Origin: Flavobacterium rhamnosiphilum
GTDB lineage: Bacteria > Bacteroidota > Bacteroidia > Flavobacteriales > Flavobacteriaceae
Assembly: GCF_004349195.1 (NCBI RefSeq)
Contig: NZ_SMLG01000010.1
Span: forward strand, 1-64,000
Direction of reading: 5' to 3'
DNA length: 64,000 bases
The position numbers and the translations under genes are program-made. Shown here piece after piece: positions 1 to 8,591 of this stretch. Each line of letters opens with the position of its first letter. The stretch's first letter is position 1. A model generated the notes under the pieces. That model saw nothing but the letters and a program-made list of their open reading frames with translations, searched no databases and was not told the origin of the DNA.

Positions 1-121
1 TGGCTCAATAGCTACAAACCAATAAAACACACGTTCGATTTTCCGCTGGAAAATCTTATATTAGCAAGAAATAATCGTTCCACGAAGCCGCTACTGCGCC
101 AAGCCGCGGAACGTTGGCGGT
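1..121. other. attC-like boundary element (left part cut by window)
   Basis: This non-coding stretch has two hairpins: GATTTTC pairs with GAAAATC near 38-56, and CGTTCC pairs with GGAACG near 77-113. It ends in GTTGGCGGT at 113-121. The exact reverse complement of that 9-mer follows the next gene at 915-923. A hairpin ending in GTTGGC just before a gene resembles the end of an integron attC site, although the core does not fit the canonical GTTRRRY. That it works as a recombination site is inference. Confidence 0.4.
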
Positions 122-142
122 CATTGTAAAAAAACTCACAGA

Positions 143-904
143 ATGAAATTTAGACTATTATTTTTAATATTACTTGTTTCCAAAATTGGGTACTCCCAAG
201 ATGGAAAACTTGAAGACTACAAAGTAGCCAATATCAACAATGTTATATCTTTATTCAAACAGAAAAATATTGACAAAATTTCAAGTATAATTGATTTCCC
301 ATTAAGAAGAGAATATCCAATACCAAGCATTAAAAACTCGAAAGAATTTAGACAAAGGTTTAATGAAATCTTTGACAAAGTTCTTATTGATAAAATTACC
401 AATTCAAAAGTCAAACAGTGGTCAGAAGTCGGTTGGAGAGGAATTATGTTAGATAATGGCATTTTATGGATTGACAGTACTGAAGGAAAAATAACTGCAG
501 TAACCTATCAAAGCAACTTTGAAAAAAAACTAAAAAAAGATTTGATTGATAAGGAGAAGGGGAATTTGCATATATCATTAAAAATATTTGAAAGCCCTAC
601 TTACAAGATAAAGACAAAAAACTATCTCATTAGAGTTGACAAATTATCTGATTACAAATACAGATATGCCTCTTGGAAAATAGGCGAAAAGGAATCTTCA
701 AAACCCGACTTAACTTTAAAAGACGGAAAATGGGAATTTGAAGGAAGTGGAGGAAATCACGTAATCACATTCAAAAATGCAAATTATATATATAGAGTTT
801 ACAGAAATATTATTGGAGAAGACAACGCACCAGATATAACAATTGAAATTGAAAAAAATGGAAAAATAATACTAACAGCAAACGGAACATTAATAGTTGA
901 TTAA
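143..904 (+). CDS. Secreted hypothetical protein in a cassette-like unit
   Basis: This encodes a 253-residue protein that I do not recognise. Residues 1-18 form a clear signal peptide ending near GYS-QDG, so the product should be periplasmic or outer-membrane associated. The rest is lysine-rich and polar, with no transmembrane segment and no catalytic motif I can name. The C-terminal half alternates short beta-like segments. The gene stands alone between the inverted 9-mers at 113-121 and 915-923, each next to a hairpin element, which suggests that it moved as a unit. Its base composition is very AT-rich. The start is the first ATG after the boundary element, and no Shine-Dalgarno sequence is obvious, which is usual in Bacteroidota. 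Confidence 0.75.
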   Translation: MKFRLLFLILLVSKIGYSQDGKLEDYKVANINNVISLFKQKNIDKISSIIDFPLRREYPIPSIKNSKEFRQRFNEIFDKVLIDKITNSKVKQWSEVGWRGIMLDNGILWIDSTEGKITAVTYQSNFEKKLKKDLIDKEKGNLHISLKIFESPTYKIKTKNYLIRVDKLSDYKYRYASWKIGEKESSKPDLTLKDGKWEFEGSGGNHVITFKNANYIYRVYRNIIGEDNAPDITIEIEKNGKIILTANGTLIVD

Positions 905-914
905 TTAACAACGA

Positions 915-1046
915 ACCGCCAACACTTGCTACAAGAGATTTGGGCAATTGGCTTAATTTAAAAATGGTTTTGTGTTTGGGATGATTTGGCAAATCCGAAT
1001 AATGGGTTTAATTTATTCCCAAACCCGCTGTAGTACCGGAACACGT
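915..1046. other. attC-like boundary element
   Basis: The element starts with ACCGCCAAC (915-923), 11 bases after the preceding stop. It contains an imperfect long hairpin in which CTACAAGAGATTTGGG (about 930-945) pairs with CCCAAACCCGCTGTAG (about 1018-1033). Positions 937-978 match 34288-34329 at 35 of 42 bases, so this is a dispersed repeat found at two accessory-gene boundaries of the window. The layout (inverted core, hairpin, next gene) recalls an attC site. That role is inferred. Confidence 0.45.
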
Positions 1047-1123
1047 TACAGGATACCTTTGAGCTACACGAAACGCAAATAAACAGCATAAAAGAGAAAT
1101 AAACGAACAAAAAAACATACAAT

Positions 1124-3493
1124 ATGATGTCAAAAATATGTTTAGTAACCTTTTTCTTAATTGCCTTTTTACCAAACAACTTACTTTCACAAACAAGTAT
1201 TAAAGGTACAATAGTAGACGCCAACAACATTCCAATAGAGTCCGCCGAGGTTATATTGTTATCAAAAGAAAGCAAAATCGCAAAAGGAGATTTATCAGAT
1301 ATTAAAGGTTTTTTTGACATAACTATTAAAAATGGAAATTACACACTACAAATCAATCACAATGGAGTTTTTTTGTTTTCAAAAGAGATTGTTATTAATA
1401 AAAATATGGATTTAGGCATCATTAAATTAGAAACAACTCAATTACTAAAAGAGGTAATAGTCCAAGCAAAAAAACAATTATTCAAAAGAGAATTTGACAA
1501 AATAATATTTATTGTAGAAAATAGCCCTTTAAAAGAGGGTTATAATGGATTAGAAGTTCTTCAACGATCACCTAAAATAAAAGTAAATTCGGAAGGAGGT
1601 ATTTCACTTAAAAATGGTAATCCATCAGTGAATATAAATGGTCGAAAATTAAATTTATCAAGCGACGAATTATCAAATTACCTAAGCAGTTTAAACTCAG
1701 AAACGATTAAACAAATTGAAATTCAAGAAGTTGGTTCTCCTGAGGCTGATGCAAGTAATATTGGCGGAATAATTAACATTGTAACCAAAAAAAATCCAAA
1801 AGGATTCTCCTCTTTGAGTAAAGGGTATATTGGTCACAAGGAAAAGAACTTTCAGAAATATCAACTTGGAAACACAATAATTTATGGTTCAGACAAATGG
1901 AATCTATATTCAAGAGTAAATTATACGGATAATGATGATAGAGGAAAAGTCAAGTCAACAGCTACTATTTTTAATACAAACATTAAGCAAAAGAATGAAG
2001 GTTTTTTTATCGAAAGTGATAAAACAATAACATTAACAAATGGAGTTGTTTCTTATCCAAATAAAAAAAATGAATTTGGAGTAGAATTCTTTTTTAATAA
2101 GCAAAAAAAAGGAATTGATTCAAACAAAGATTTAAATATATATAACAGTAACATACTTGAGACATCCAGTAAAAATTTATCAATCTCAAGCGTAAAGCAA
2201 AATACATGGTATACTACTTTTAATTATACTCTTAAAAAAGATACGCTTGGAAGTACCATTAAATTTATTGGTGACATTGGTCAAAATAATATCGACAACA
2301 CAAATAATATAGTTATCAATTATTTTTTAGGTAATTTAAGTAATTCAAATTCACGCTTTACTGCAGACGGTATCGCAAATTATAATACATTTCAATTAGA
2401 TTGGAAACAGAATACATCAAAAAAAATCAACTTTTCGACAGGAATTAAAAACAATTATATTAATAGAAAAAATACATTAATAGAAGAATCCCTTATTGGA
2501 AATAATTGGCAATTAAATCCAAATGGATTTCAAAACTTTACAAATAGAGAAAATATATTTGCCAGTTATTTTACATTTAATACAAAGTGGAAAGAAAATA
2601 ATACAGTAAAATTTGGTTTAAGGATTGAAAACACTTATATCAATGGGTTTAATAGGATTAATAGCGAATCTGTAACGCAAAATTACACAGATTTTTTCCC
2701 GAGCTTCTATTATGGGTATGATTTTGGCAATGATAAATATATATCCTTAAGCTATTCAAAGAGCATCCAAAGGCCCTCTTTTAGGGATTTGAATCCATTT
2801 GTACTCAAACTAGATGATTTCTACTATCAAAAAGGCAATCCCAATTTAAAGCCTCAATACTCAAATAAAATAGATGTTTCGTATCAATTAAAAAATCATG
2901 ATTTTTCATTTTATATGAACTTTGTAAATGACCTTATTGCTCCAGCCTATACATTAACAGATGAGAATGTTAGGATTTATCAATCTCAGAATTTTGGAAA
3001 TGAAAAGAATTACGGTATCAGCTATGATTACTCTGGAGATTTAACAAAATGGCTATTTCTGAATTTTACTTTTAGTACCAAATATTACGAATTCAATTCG
3101 AAAAACGATTTTTTAAAAACTAATAAAACATCTTTTGTTAATAATATTTTCGCCAATATAAAACTTACAAAAACACTCTCAATTGATGTTTTTAGCGTTT
3201 ACTTTAGTAAATTCCAATATCATGTCATGGACGATTTTGGGGCTTATAATCTTGATATTTCGATTCAAAAGAAAATATGGAATGACAAAGGTTTAATCAA
3301 GTTATCTTTTTTTGACATTTTTGATACAATGAGAGCCAAAAATGCTTCAACCTATGGGAATTTTGAATTTGAATTCTTTCAAAAAAGATTGACACAATCT
3401 ATAGCTTTATACTTTCAATACAAAATAGTAAATAGTAAAAAAGTAAATGACAAATCTGTTCGTTCCGAAAACCAAACTAGACAAAGACTATAA
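1124..3493 (+). CDS. Outer-membrane beta-barrel protein, OMP_b-brl_3/TonB-receptor-like
   Basis: This 789-residue protein should sit in the outer membrane. Residues 1-23 are a signal peptide ending near LLSQ. Residues 25-105 look like a carboxypeptidase-regulatory-like beta sandwich (KGTIVDANNIPIESAEV), followed by a plug-like region ending in IGGIINIVTKKN near residue 220. The remaining ~560 residues form the barrel, with the family-typical RPSFRDLNPF near residue 548. This is the usual layout of the OMP_b-brl_3 family, and the length fits. The start could be either Met of the MM pair. A boundary element lies upstream, and a double-glycine leader peptide gene begins 66 bases downstream on the same strand. 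That suggests a link to export or sensing of the peptide, but the pairing is inference. Confidence 0.85.
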   Translation: MMSKICLVTFFLIAFLPNNLLSQTSIKGTIVDANNIPIESAEVILLSKESKIAKGDLSDIKGFFDITIKNGNYTLQINHNGVFLFSKEIVINKNMDLGIIKLETTQLLKEVIVQAKKQLFKREFDKIIFIVENSPLKEGYNGLEVLQRSPKIKVNSEGGISLKNGNPSVNINGRKLNLSSDELSNYLSSLNSETIKQIEIQEVGSPEADASNIGGIINIVTKKNPKGFSSLSKGYIGHKEKNFQKYQLGNTIIYGSDKWNLYSRVNYTDNDDRGKVKSTATIFNTNIKQKNEGFFIESDKTITLTNGVVSYPNKKNEFGVEFFFNKQKKGIDSNKDLNIYNSNILETSSKNLSISSVKQNTWYTTFNYTLKKDTLGSTIKFIGDIGQNNIDNTNNIVINYFLGNLSNSNSRFTADGIANYNTFQLDWKQNTSKKINFSTGIKNNYINRKNTLIEESLIGNNWQLNPNGFQNFTNRENIFASYFTFNTKWKENNTVKFGLRIENTYINGFNRINSESVTQNYTDFFPSFYYGYDFGNDKYISLSYSKSIQRPSFRDLNPFVLKLDDFYYQKGNPNLKPQYSNKIDVSYQLKNHDFSFYMNFVNDLIAPAYTLTDENVRIYQSQNFGNEKNYGISYDYSGDLTKWLFLNFTFSTKYYEFNSKNDFLKTNKTSFVNNIFANIKLTKTLSIDVFSVYFSKFQYHVMDDFGAYNLDISIQKKIWNDKGLIKLSFFDIFDTMRAKNASTYGNFEFEFFQKRLTQSIALYFQYKIVNSKKVNDKSVRSENQTRQRL

Positions 3494-3559
3494 ACAATAT
3501 TAAAATGGCGGAAATCGAAAAGCCAGCTATGAGTAGACCTAACCAAAAAAACAGTCAAA

Positions 3560-3733
3560 ATGAAAGATAAAAAATCATTTAAAGACCTTGTAAAGCAAAT
3601 GGAATTTTTACAAGAAAACCAACAAGGTAAACTTAAAGGAGGCTTTCCTTCTTATAGTTCAACTAATTCAGCATCTATTTTTAGTATTCGTCAGATAAAT
3701 ATCTCGTTTTCGGGTAGTCTTAAAAACAGTTGA
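3560..3733 (+). CDS. Double-glycine leader peptide precursor, 57 aa
   Basis: A short reading frame starts at ATG 3560 and stops at TGA 3731-3733. The leader is charged and amphipathic (MKDKKSFKDLVKQMEFLQEN) and ends in GKLKGG at residues 23-28. This is the GG-type cleavage signal seen in Bacteroidota bacteriocin-like and RiPP precursors that are exported by C39-peptidase ABC transporters. The predicted core is 29 residues, rich in Ser, Asn, Ile and Phe, with no cysteine. No peptidase-transporter or maturation enzyme is in the window, so export would need a distant locus. The gene follows the outer-membrane barrel gene closely and is followed by a hairpin terminator, which suggests one transcript. 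Assignment rests on the leader motif. Confidence 0.65.
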   Translation: MKDKKSFKDLVKQMEFLQENQQGKLKGGFPSYSSTNSASIFSIRQINISFSGSLKNS

Positions 3734-3738
3734 ATTTT

Positions 3739-3764
3739 GATTAAAAAAGAACCGTTTTTTAATC
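3739..3764 (+). terminator. Hairpin after the GG peptide gene
   Basis: GATTAAAAAA pairs perfectly with TTTTTTAATC around a six-base loop (GAACCG), five bases past the stop codon. The stem is AT-only apart from its base pair and carries its own T-run, so it is a plausible intrinsic terminator or 3' stabiliser. Confidence 0.55.
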
Positions 3765-4080
3765 AGTTTCAATTTGCATTACCCCAAACGAAATAAAAAC
3801 ACAAACAACTGTTTATTAAATACTTAAAATAAAATAATATCAAAAAAAAGTGATTTTTTTGTACCAATAAAATAATTATTTGTTTAAATTTACAGTATTG
3901 GTTTAAACAGGCAGGAACACCTACTACCTCTTCTTTTAAACTTGATATGTAAATTTCAAACCTACTTCTGAATTACAAAATTTACTATCCTATTAACTAA
4001 AAAATCTGCCCCAGTAATTTTCTATTGTTTCTTATCCAGCATACCAATAATGGTCTGTTTCTATTACAAAAACATACGAA
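3765..4080. other. Gene-free stretch upstream of ppsA
   Basis: I see no reading frame or RNA gene here. It is strongly AT-rich and should hold the ppsA promoter, but no exact TAnnTTTG box was found. TAAATTTA near 3884 is the closest match. Confidence 0.4.
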
Positions 4081-6501
4081 ATGGGGAAGTACAAATACAT
4101 TTTGCTTTTTGACCAAATTGGTATTGATGCCATTGGTAAAGTTGGTGGCAAAAACGCCTCTTTGGGTGAAATGTACAATCAGCTTAATCCAATAGGGATC
4201 AGTATTCCTAATGGGTTTGCAGTTACTGCTGAAGGATATCGTCTTTTCAGGAAAATGAATAATCTGGAGAAACCTTTGAAGGATTTATTATTTTCATTGG
4301 ATACAGAACACTATTCCAATCTTTCCTCTATTGGAGAAAAAGCCAGAAACCTTATTTTATCTGCTGCCATTCCGGACGAAATTCGGGATGAAATTTACGC
4401 TGCCTACCAATCACTTAGTGAACAATGCAACAGCAATAATCTTGATGTGGCGGTGCGAAGCAGTGCTACCTCTGAGGATTTACCAACAGCGAGTTTTGCA
4501 GGACAAATGCAATCCTTCTTGAATATCAACGGTGCCGTGCAATTACTGGATGCCGTTCATCGCTGTTTTGTATCCTTGTTTACAGATCGTGCCATCAAAT
4601 ACCGCCATGACATGGATTTTGCTGCACTAGACATTGCCATTTCCGTTGGCGTTCAGCAAATGGTACGAAGCGATAAAGCTTCCTCCGGCGTGGCATTTAC
4701 CATTGACCCTGACAGCGGTTTCGAAAACACCATCATCATCAATGGATGTTGGGGTTTAGGAGAAAATATTGTTCAGGGAACGGTGACTCCTGATGAATGG
4801 ATGGTTTTTAAACCAACTTTAGAAAATCCTGATTTCAATCCCATTCTAAAAAGACAGTGCGGAAGAAAAGAATTCACGATGATTTATGCTGAAAAATCAG
4901 AAAGTTCATCCGCTGAAAACACAATTATCAACACCAATACTTCTTTAGAAAAACAAAACCAGTTTTCGTTAACCAATAAAGAAGTCATCCAACTGTCCCA
5001 ATGGTGTTCCAAAATTGAGAAACATTATAAAAAACCAATGGATATCGAATGGGCAAAAGACGGTTTGAATAACCAACTCTACATTGTTCAGGCTCGTCCG
5101 GAAACCGTTCATGGAAAAGCAAACAAGCAAGTTCGGGAAATCTACAAACTCAAAGAAAAAAGCGCTCTTTTGACTCAAGGAATTGCGCTTGGCGATAAAA
5201 TTGCTTCCGGAAAAGCGCGTATTCTAAACAGTCCGGAAGAAGGCGATTTATTGCAAAAGGGAGAAATCATAGTAACTGATTTGACTAATCCGGATTGGGA
5301 CCCTATCATGAAAAGAGCGTCGGCAATTATTACCAACAAAGGCGGACGCACCAGCCATGCAGCGATTGTTGCCCGAGAACTCGGAACCGTTGCCGTAGTG
5401 GGTTGCGGAAACGCCACTTCCGCGATAAAAAATGGTCAGGAAATCACTGTTTCCTGTGCCGAAGGTACAACAGGAAATATTTACGATGGGAAATTGAAAT
5501 GGGAAGTATCAGAACAAGATTTCAGCAAACTTGAAATGCCAAAAACAGCTCCCATGCTTATTCTTGCGGATCCGGAAAGGGCTTTTGAATTAAGCCATTA
5601 TCCCAATCAGGGCGTGGGTTTGATGCGAATGGAGTTTGCCATTTCGAATACCATCAAAATTCATCCACTGGCATTGTGCGAACCTGAAAAAATAACCGAT
5701 GAGAAGATTGTAGCCGAAATAGCCACATTAACGAAAGGCTATGAAGATCCTAAAAATTATTTCATTGACAAACTGGCCGAAGCTGTAGCAATTGTTGCCG
5801 CCGCTTTTTATCCCAAAGATGTTATTGCTCGAATGAGTGATTTTAAAAGTAACGAATATGCCAACCTCATCGGAGGAAAATATTACGAGCCCGATGAAGA
5901 AAACCCGATGATTGGTTTCCGTGGTGCTTCGCGTTATTACAGTGATTTTTATCGAAAAGGTTTCGCTTTAGAATGCGAAGCCATGAAAAAAGTACGAAAC
6001 GAAATGGGACTGCAGAATGTAAAACTGATGATTCCTTTTTGCAGAACAATCGATGAAGGTGAAAATGTGCTAACCGAAATGTCTAAAAATGGATTAGTGC
6101 AAGGCATCAACGGATTACAAGTATATGTCATGATTGAGATTCCAAGTAATGTATTAATGGCCGATGAATTTGCAAAACTCTTTGACGGATTTTCTATTGG
6201 TTCCAATGATTTAACGCAACTCACATTAGGTTTGGATCGCGATTCCGCACTGGTAAGTTATTTGTTTAGCGAAGAAAATCCTGCCGTCAAATCTTTAATT
6301 AAAGAAACGATTCGGGTTGCCAAACGTTTTGAAATAAAAGTGGGATTGTGCGGACAAGCTCCTAGCGATCTCCCGCAATTTGCACAATTTTTAGTGAATG
6401 AAGGCATTGACAGCATCTCGTTTAATCCAGATGCTTTGATAAAAGGAATTGAAAATATTTTGGAAGCGGAAAAGAAAACAAAAAGAAAAATTCTAATGTA
6501 A
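4081..6501 (+). CDS. ppsA: Phosphoenolpyruvate synthase
   Basis: The 806-residue protein converts pyruvate, ATP and water to PEP, AMP and phosphate, the entry step of gluconeogenesis from pyruvate. The N-terminal ATP-grasp/pyruvate-binding domain covers about residues 15-345 (GGKNASLGEM, RSSATSEDLPTASFAGQ). The swivelling phosphohistidine domain carries GGRTSHAAIVARE with the catalytic His at residue 426. The C-terminal TIM-barrel domain holds IGSNDLTQLTLGLDRD and the proton-donor Cys757 in VGLCGQAPSD. Length and the absence of a PPDK-type insert favour PEP synthase over pyruvate phosphate dikinase. It opens a same-strand set of pyruvate-related genes. The start is the first ATG and agrees with the family N-terminus. 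Confidence 0.93.
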   Translation: MGKYKYILLFDQIGIDAIGKVGGKNASLGEMYNQLNPIGISIPNGFAVTAEGYRLFRKMNNLEKPLKDLLFSLDTEHYSNLSSIGEKARNLILSAAIPDEIRDEIYAAYQSLSEQCNSNNLDVAVRSSATSEDLPTASFAGQMQSFLNINGAVQLLDAVHRCFVSLFTDRAIKYRHDMDFAALDIAISVGVQQMVRSDKASSGVAFTIDPDSGFENTIIINGCWGLGENIVQGTVTPDEWMVFKPTLENPDFNPILKRQCGRKEFTMIYAEKSESSSAENTIINTNTSLEKQNQFSLTNKEVIQLSQWCSKIEKHYKKPMDIEWAKDGLNNQLYIVQARPETVHGKANKQVREIYKLKEKSALLTQGIALGDKIASGKARILNSPEEGDLLQKGEIIVTDLTNPDWDPIMKRASAIITNKGGRTSHAAIVARELGTVAVVGCGNATSAIKNGQEITVSCAEGTTGNIYDGKLKWEVSEQDFSKLEMPKTAPMLILADPERAFELSHYPNQGVGLMRMEFAISNTIKIHPLALCEPEKITDEKIVAEIATLTKGYEDPKNYFIDKLAEAVAIVAAAFYPKDVIARMSDFKSNEYANLIGGKYYEPDEENPMIGFRGASRYYSDFYRKGFALECEAMKKVRNEMGLQNVKLMIPFCRTIDEGENVLTEMSKNGLVQGINGLQVYVMIEIPSNVLMADEFAKLFDGFSIGSNDLTQLTLGLDRDSALVSYLFSEENPAVKSLIKETIRVAKRFEIKVGLCGQAPSDLPQFAQFLVNEGIDSISFNPDALIKGIENILEAEKKTKRKILM

Positions 6502-6513
6502 ATCGATTTAATT

Positions 6514-6699
6514 ATGGAAGCACCATTCAAAAATAAAGTAGCCATCGTGACGAGTGGTTCATCTGGAATTGGTAAATCAACCGCCTTGGCTTTCGCCAAA
6601 AAAGGAGCTATTGTAAACTGTGCTTCTGTAGCCGGACATGCAATGACAGTTGATGGGGGATTTGCCGCACAATATTTTTTGAGTTTAAATATCACTTAA
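6514..6699 (+). pseudogene. Short-chain dehydrogenase remnant with internal deletions
   Basis: The 61-codon frame joins pieces of one SDR protein. Residues 5-28 match the N-terminal NAD(P)-binding strand and glycine motif (VAIVTSGSSGIGKSTALAF). Residues 31-40 (GAIVNCASVAG) resemble the segment just before the active-site serine. HAMTVDGGFAAQ then matches the extreme C-terminus. A normal SDR is about 250 residues, so roughly 190 are missing, including the Tyr-Lys catalytic pair. The frame is still open, which points to fairly recent in-frame deletions. It cannot be an active oxidoreductase. It lies 12 bases after ppsA and 8 before the OsmC gene. Confidence 0.8.
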
Positions 6700-6707
6700 A
6701 AACGTAT

Positions 6708-7169
6708 ATGATGTATACTTACGAAGTAAATCTAAAATGGTCAGACAAAAGGAAAGGGATGTTAAGTTCCCCCGCTCTGCCTCAAAATATTGAAGTAGCG
6801 ACACCTCCTGAGTTCCCGAAAGGAATGGAGAAAATTTGGTCGCCTGAACATCTATTTGTTGCAGCGATAAACAGTTGTCTGCTAACTACTTTTCTATCGA
6901 TTGCCGAAAATTCAAGACTACAGTTTATAAGCTTTGAGAGTAAATCGACCTGTAATGTTGATAAAATCAATGGGAAACATACCATAACCGAAATCATTCT
7001 TCAACCAAAACTCGTCATTCATTATTCCCAAAAACCGGAGCGGGCTAAACATATTTTGGAGATGAGTGAAAAAGCCTGTTTGATTTCAAATGCCATAAAA
7101 ATAACCATTCGTTTAGAGCCGGAAATAATTATTGAATATAATCTTGTTCCGCTTGGAAATTCCTTCTAG
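6708..7169 (+). CDS. OsmC-family protein
   Basis: This 153-residue protein belongs to the OsmC/Ohr superfamily, whose members reduce organic hydroperoxides through a pair of cysteines. The two expected positions are present: Cys57 in AINSCLLT and Cys124 in EKACLISNAI. The middle helix region (WSPEHLFVAAINSCLL) is typical. It is a cytoplasmic protein with no signal peptide. There are two possible starts (ATG 6708 and 6711). It follows the SDR remnant by 8 bases and may share the ppsA transcript. A second OsmC-type gene at 32960-33370 is clearly a different paralogue. The substrate cannot be read from sequence. Confidence 0.85.
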   Translation: MMYTYEVNLKWSDKRKGMLSSPALPQNIEVATPPEFPKGMEKIWSPEHLFVAAINSCLLTTFLSIAENSRLQFISFESKSTCNVDKINGKHTITEIILQPKLVIHYSQKPERAKHILEMSEKACLISNAIKITIRLEPEIIIEYNLVPLGNSF

Positions 7170-7286
7170 AATAATATTCGAAATGTATTCCCAAAAAACA
7201 TAAAGCTATAATTACCAGCACAATATATTTCAATATTACAACAAACTAAAAATAACGAGTCAAAAATTGATTCAAAAAAGATAATT

Positions 7287-8246
7287 ATGGATGCGAAAAA
7301 AGGACTTTTGCTTTTGTATCAAATGCTACTCATTCGACGATTTGAAGAGAAAGCTGCCGAGCAATACACTAAAGCCAAAATCAGGGGATTCCATCATTTA
7401 TATATTGGTGAAGAAGCAGTAGCCGCAGGTGTAATGCAGGCTTTAACGGATGATGATACTGTGTTAAGTACCTATCGGGAACATGGTCATGCTTTGGCAC
7501 GCGGTATTGATGCTGATTTAATCATGGCAGAAATGTATGGTAAACTGGAAGGCTGCAGCCGAGGCCGAGGTGGCTCAATGCACCTTTTTGATGCCTCAAA
7601 AAAATTTTACGGAGGCAATGCTGTAGTGAGTGGCAATCTTCCAATAGCCGTTGGAATGGCATTGGCATCCAAAAAACAAAAGAAAAACAATATTACCTGT
7701 TGTTTCTTTGGTGAAGATGCCGCTGCCAAATGTGAATTTTACGAGGCAATGAATCTGGCAGCACTTTGGAAAGTTCCTGTTTTGTTTGTTTGTGAAAACA
7801 ATCTGTATGCGATAGGCAATGCAGTCCGGTATTCGGATACTGCAACAGAGCTGGAAAAAAAAGGGCTTGCTTATGGAATTGAATCTTCTACCGTAGATGG
7901 AATGAATTTGATAAAAGTAATGCATGCTACCAATACGGCTGTCGAAAAAATGAGAAGCGGTGGAAAACCCTATTTATTGATTTGCAACACGTATCGTTTT
8001 AGGGCTTACTCCATGTTTGATGCCGAATTATACCGTGCTAAAAAGGAAGTGGAAGAATGGAAAAGACGAGATCCTATTCCGCAATTCGAACAGTTTCTTT
8101 TGCAACAGCAATGGATTACAAAGGATGAAATTACTGATTTTGAAAGCAAAATAAACACAAAAATCCAGAAAGCATTAGATTTTGCGGAAGAAGGCGCTCG
8201 GGAACCATTAGAGCAATTGACAAAATTTGTTTACACCGAAATTTAA
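7287..8246 (+). CDS. pdhA: Pyruvate/2-oxo acid dehydrogenase E1 alpha subunit
   Basis: This is the 319-residue alpha subunit of a TPP-dependent E1 that decarboxylates pyruvate or a related 2-oxo acid; acetoin dehydrogenase is an alternative. Conserved parts include HHLYIGEEAVAAG, STYREHGHALARG and GRGGSMHLFD, plus the NN end of the TPP motif (FVCENNLYAIG). The start of that motif is unusual. Where the family has GDGA-x-x-x-G, this protein reads GEDAAAKC at residues 142-149, so the expected Mg2+-binding Asp is replaced by Glu. The beta subunit lies at 8592-9590, separated by a small zinc-ribbon gene. No E2 or E3 gene is present, so those would come from elsewhere. Confidence 0.85.
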   Translation: MDAKKGLLLLYQMLLIRRFEEKAAEQYTKAKIRGFHHLYIGEEAVAAGVMQALTDDDTVLSTYREHGHALARGIDADLIMAEMYGKLEGCSRGRGGSMHLFDASKKFYGGNAVVSGNLPIAVGMALASKKQKKNNITCCFFGEDAAAKCEFYEAMNLAALWKVPVLFVCENNLYAIGNAVRYSDTATELEKKGLAYGIESSTVDGMNLIKVMHATNTAVEKMRSGGKPYLLICNTYRFRAYSMFDAELYRAKKEVEEWKRRDPIPQFEQFLLQQQWITKDEITDFESKINTKIQKALDFAEEGAREPLEQLTKFVYTEI

Positions 8247-8273
8247 ATTATAAACATTAAAATCAAAAACACC

Positions 8274-8579
8274 ATGAAAAACTTTACACTAAACTCTTTA
8301 AAAGAAAACAGTATGGAAGACATACTATTTTGTCAAAGTTGCGGTATGCCACTAAATGCGGAAAAACTAAAAGGAACAGAAAATAACGGTATTAAAAGCA
8401 ATGACTATTGTAAGTATTGTTATGTGAACAGTGATTTTAAAAATCCGGAAATGAATCTGGATGACATGAAAAATGTTGTAAAAATGTATATGGAAAAAAG
8501 AAAACTTCCCAGTTATATGATTCAAAAAGCCGTAAATATTTTGCCTGCATTAAAACGTTGGAAAAGCAAACAACAATAA
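8274..8579 (+). CDS. Small zinc-ribbon protein
   Basis: The 101-residue product contains two CxxC knuckles, CQSCG near residue 19 and CKYCY near residue 47. This is the pattern of the putative zinc-ribbon family (Zn_ribbon_2 type). The C-terminal half is a short helical region (NVVKMYMEKRKLPSYMIQKA). Function is unknown. The gene sits between the E1 alpha and beta genes with 27 and 12 bases of spacing, so it is almost certainly co-transcribed with them. An alternative start at 8313 (MEDILFCQSCG) would remove 13 residues that lack conservation features. I keep the longer form with limited confidence. Confidence 0.75.
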   Translation: MKNFTLNSLKENSMEDILFCQSCGMPLNAEKLKGTENNGIKSNDYCKYCYVNSDFKNPEMNLDDMKNVVKMYMEKRKLPSYMIQKAVNILPALKRWKSKQQ

Positions 8580-8591
8580 TTGATTCAACCC

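Noticed and set aside
958..1320. A 120-residue minus-strand frame across the boundary element and the start of the barrel gene
   Set aside because: It is antisense to a clear signal peptide and to the hairpin element, so it is a shadow frame.
3505..3570. A 21-codon frame (MAEIEKPAMSRPNQKNSQNER) overlapping the GG peptide start
   Set aside because: It is short, has no recognised motif, and overlaps the better supported GG-leader gene in another frame.
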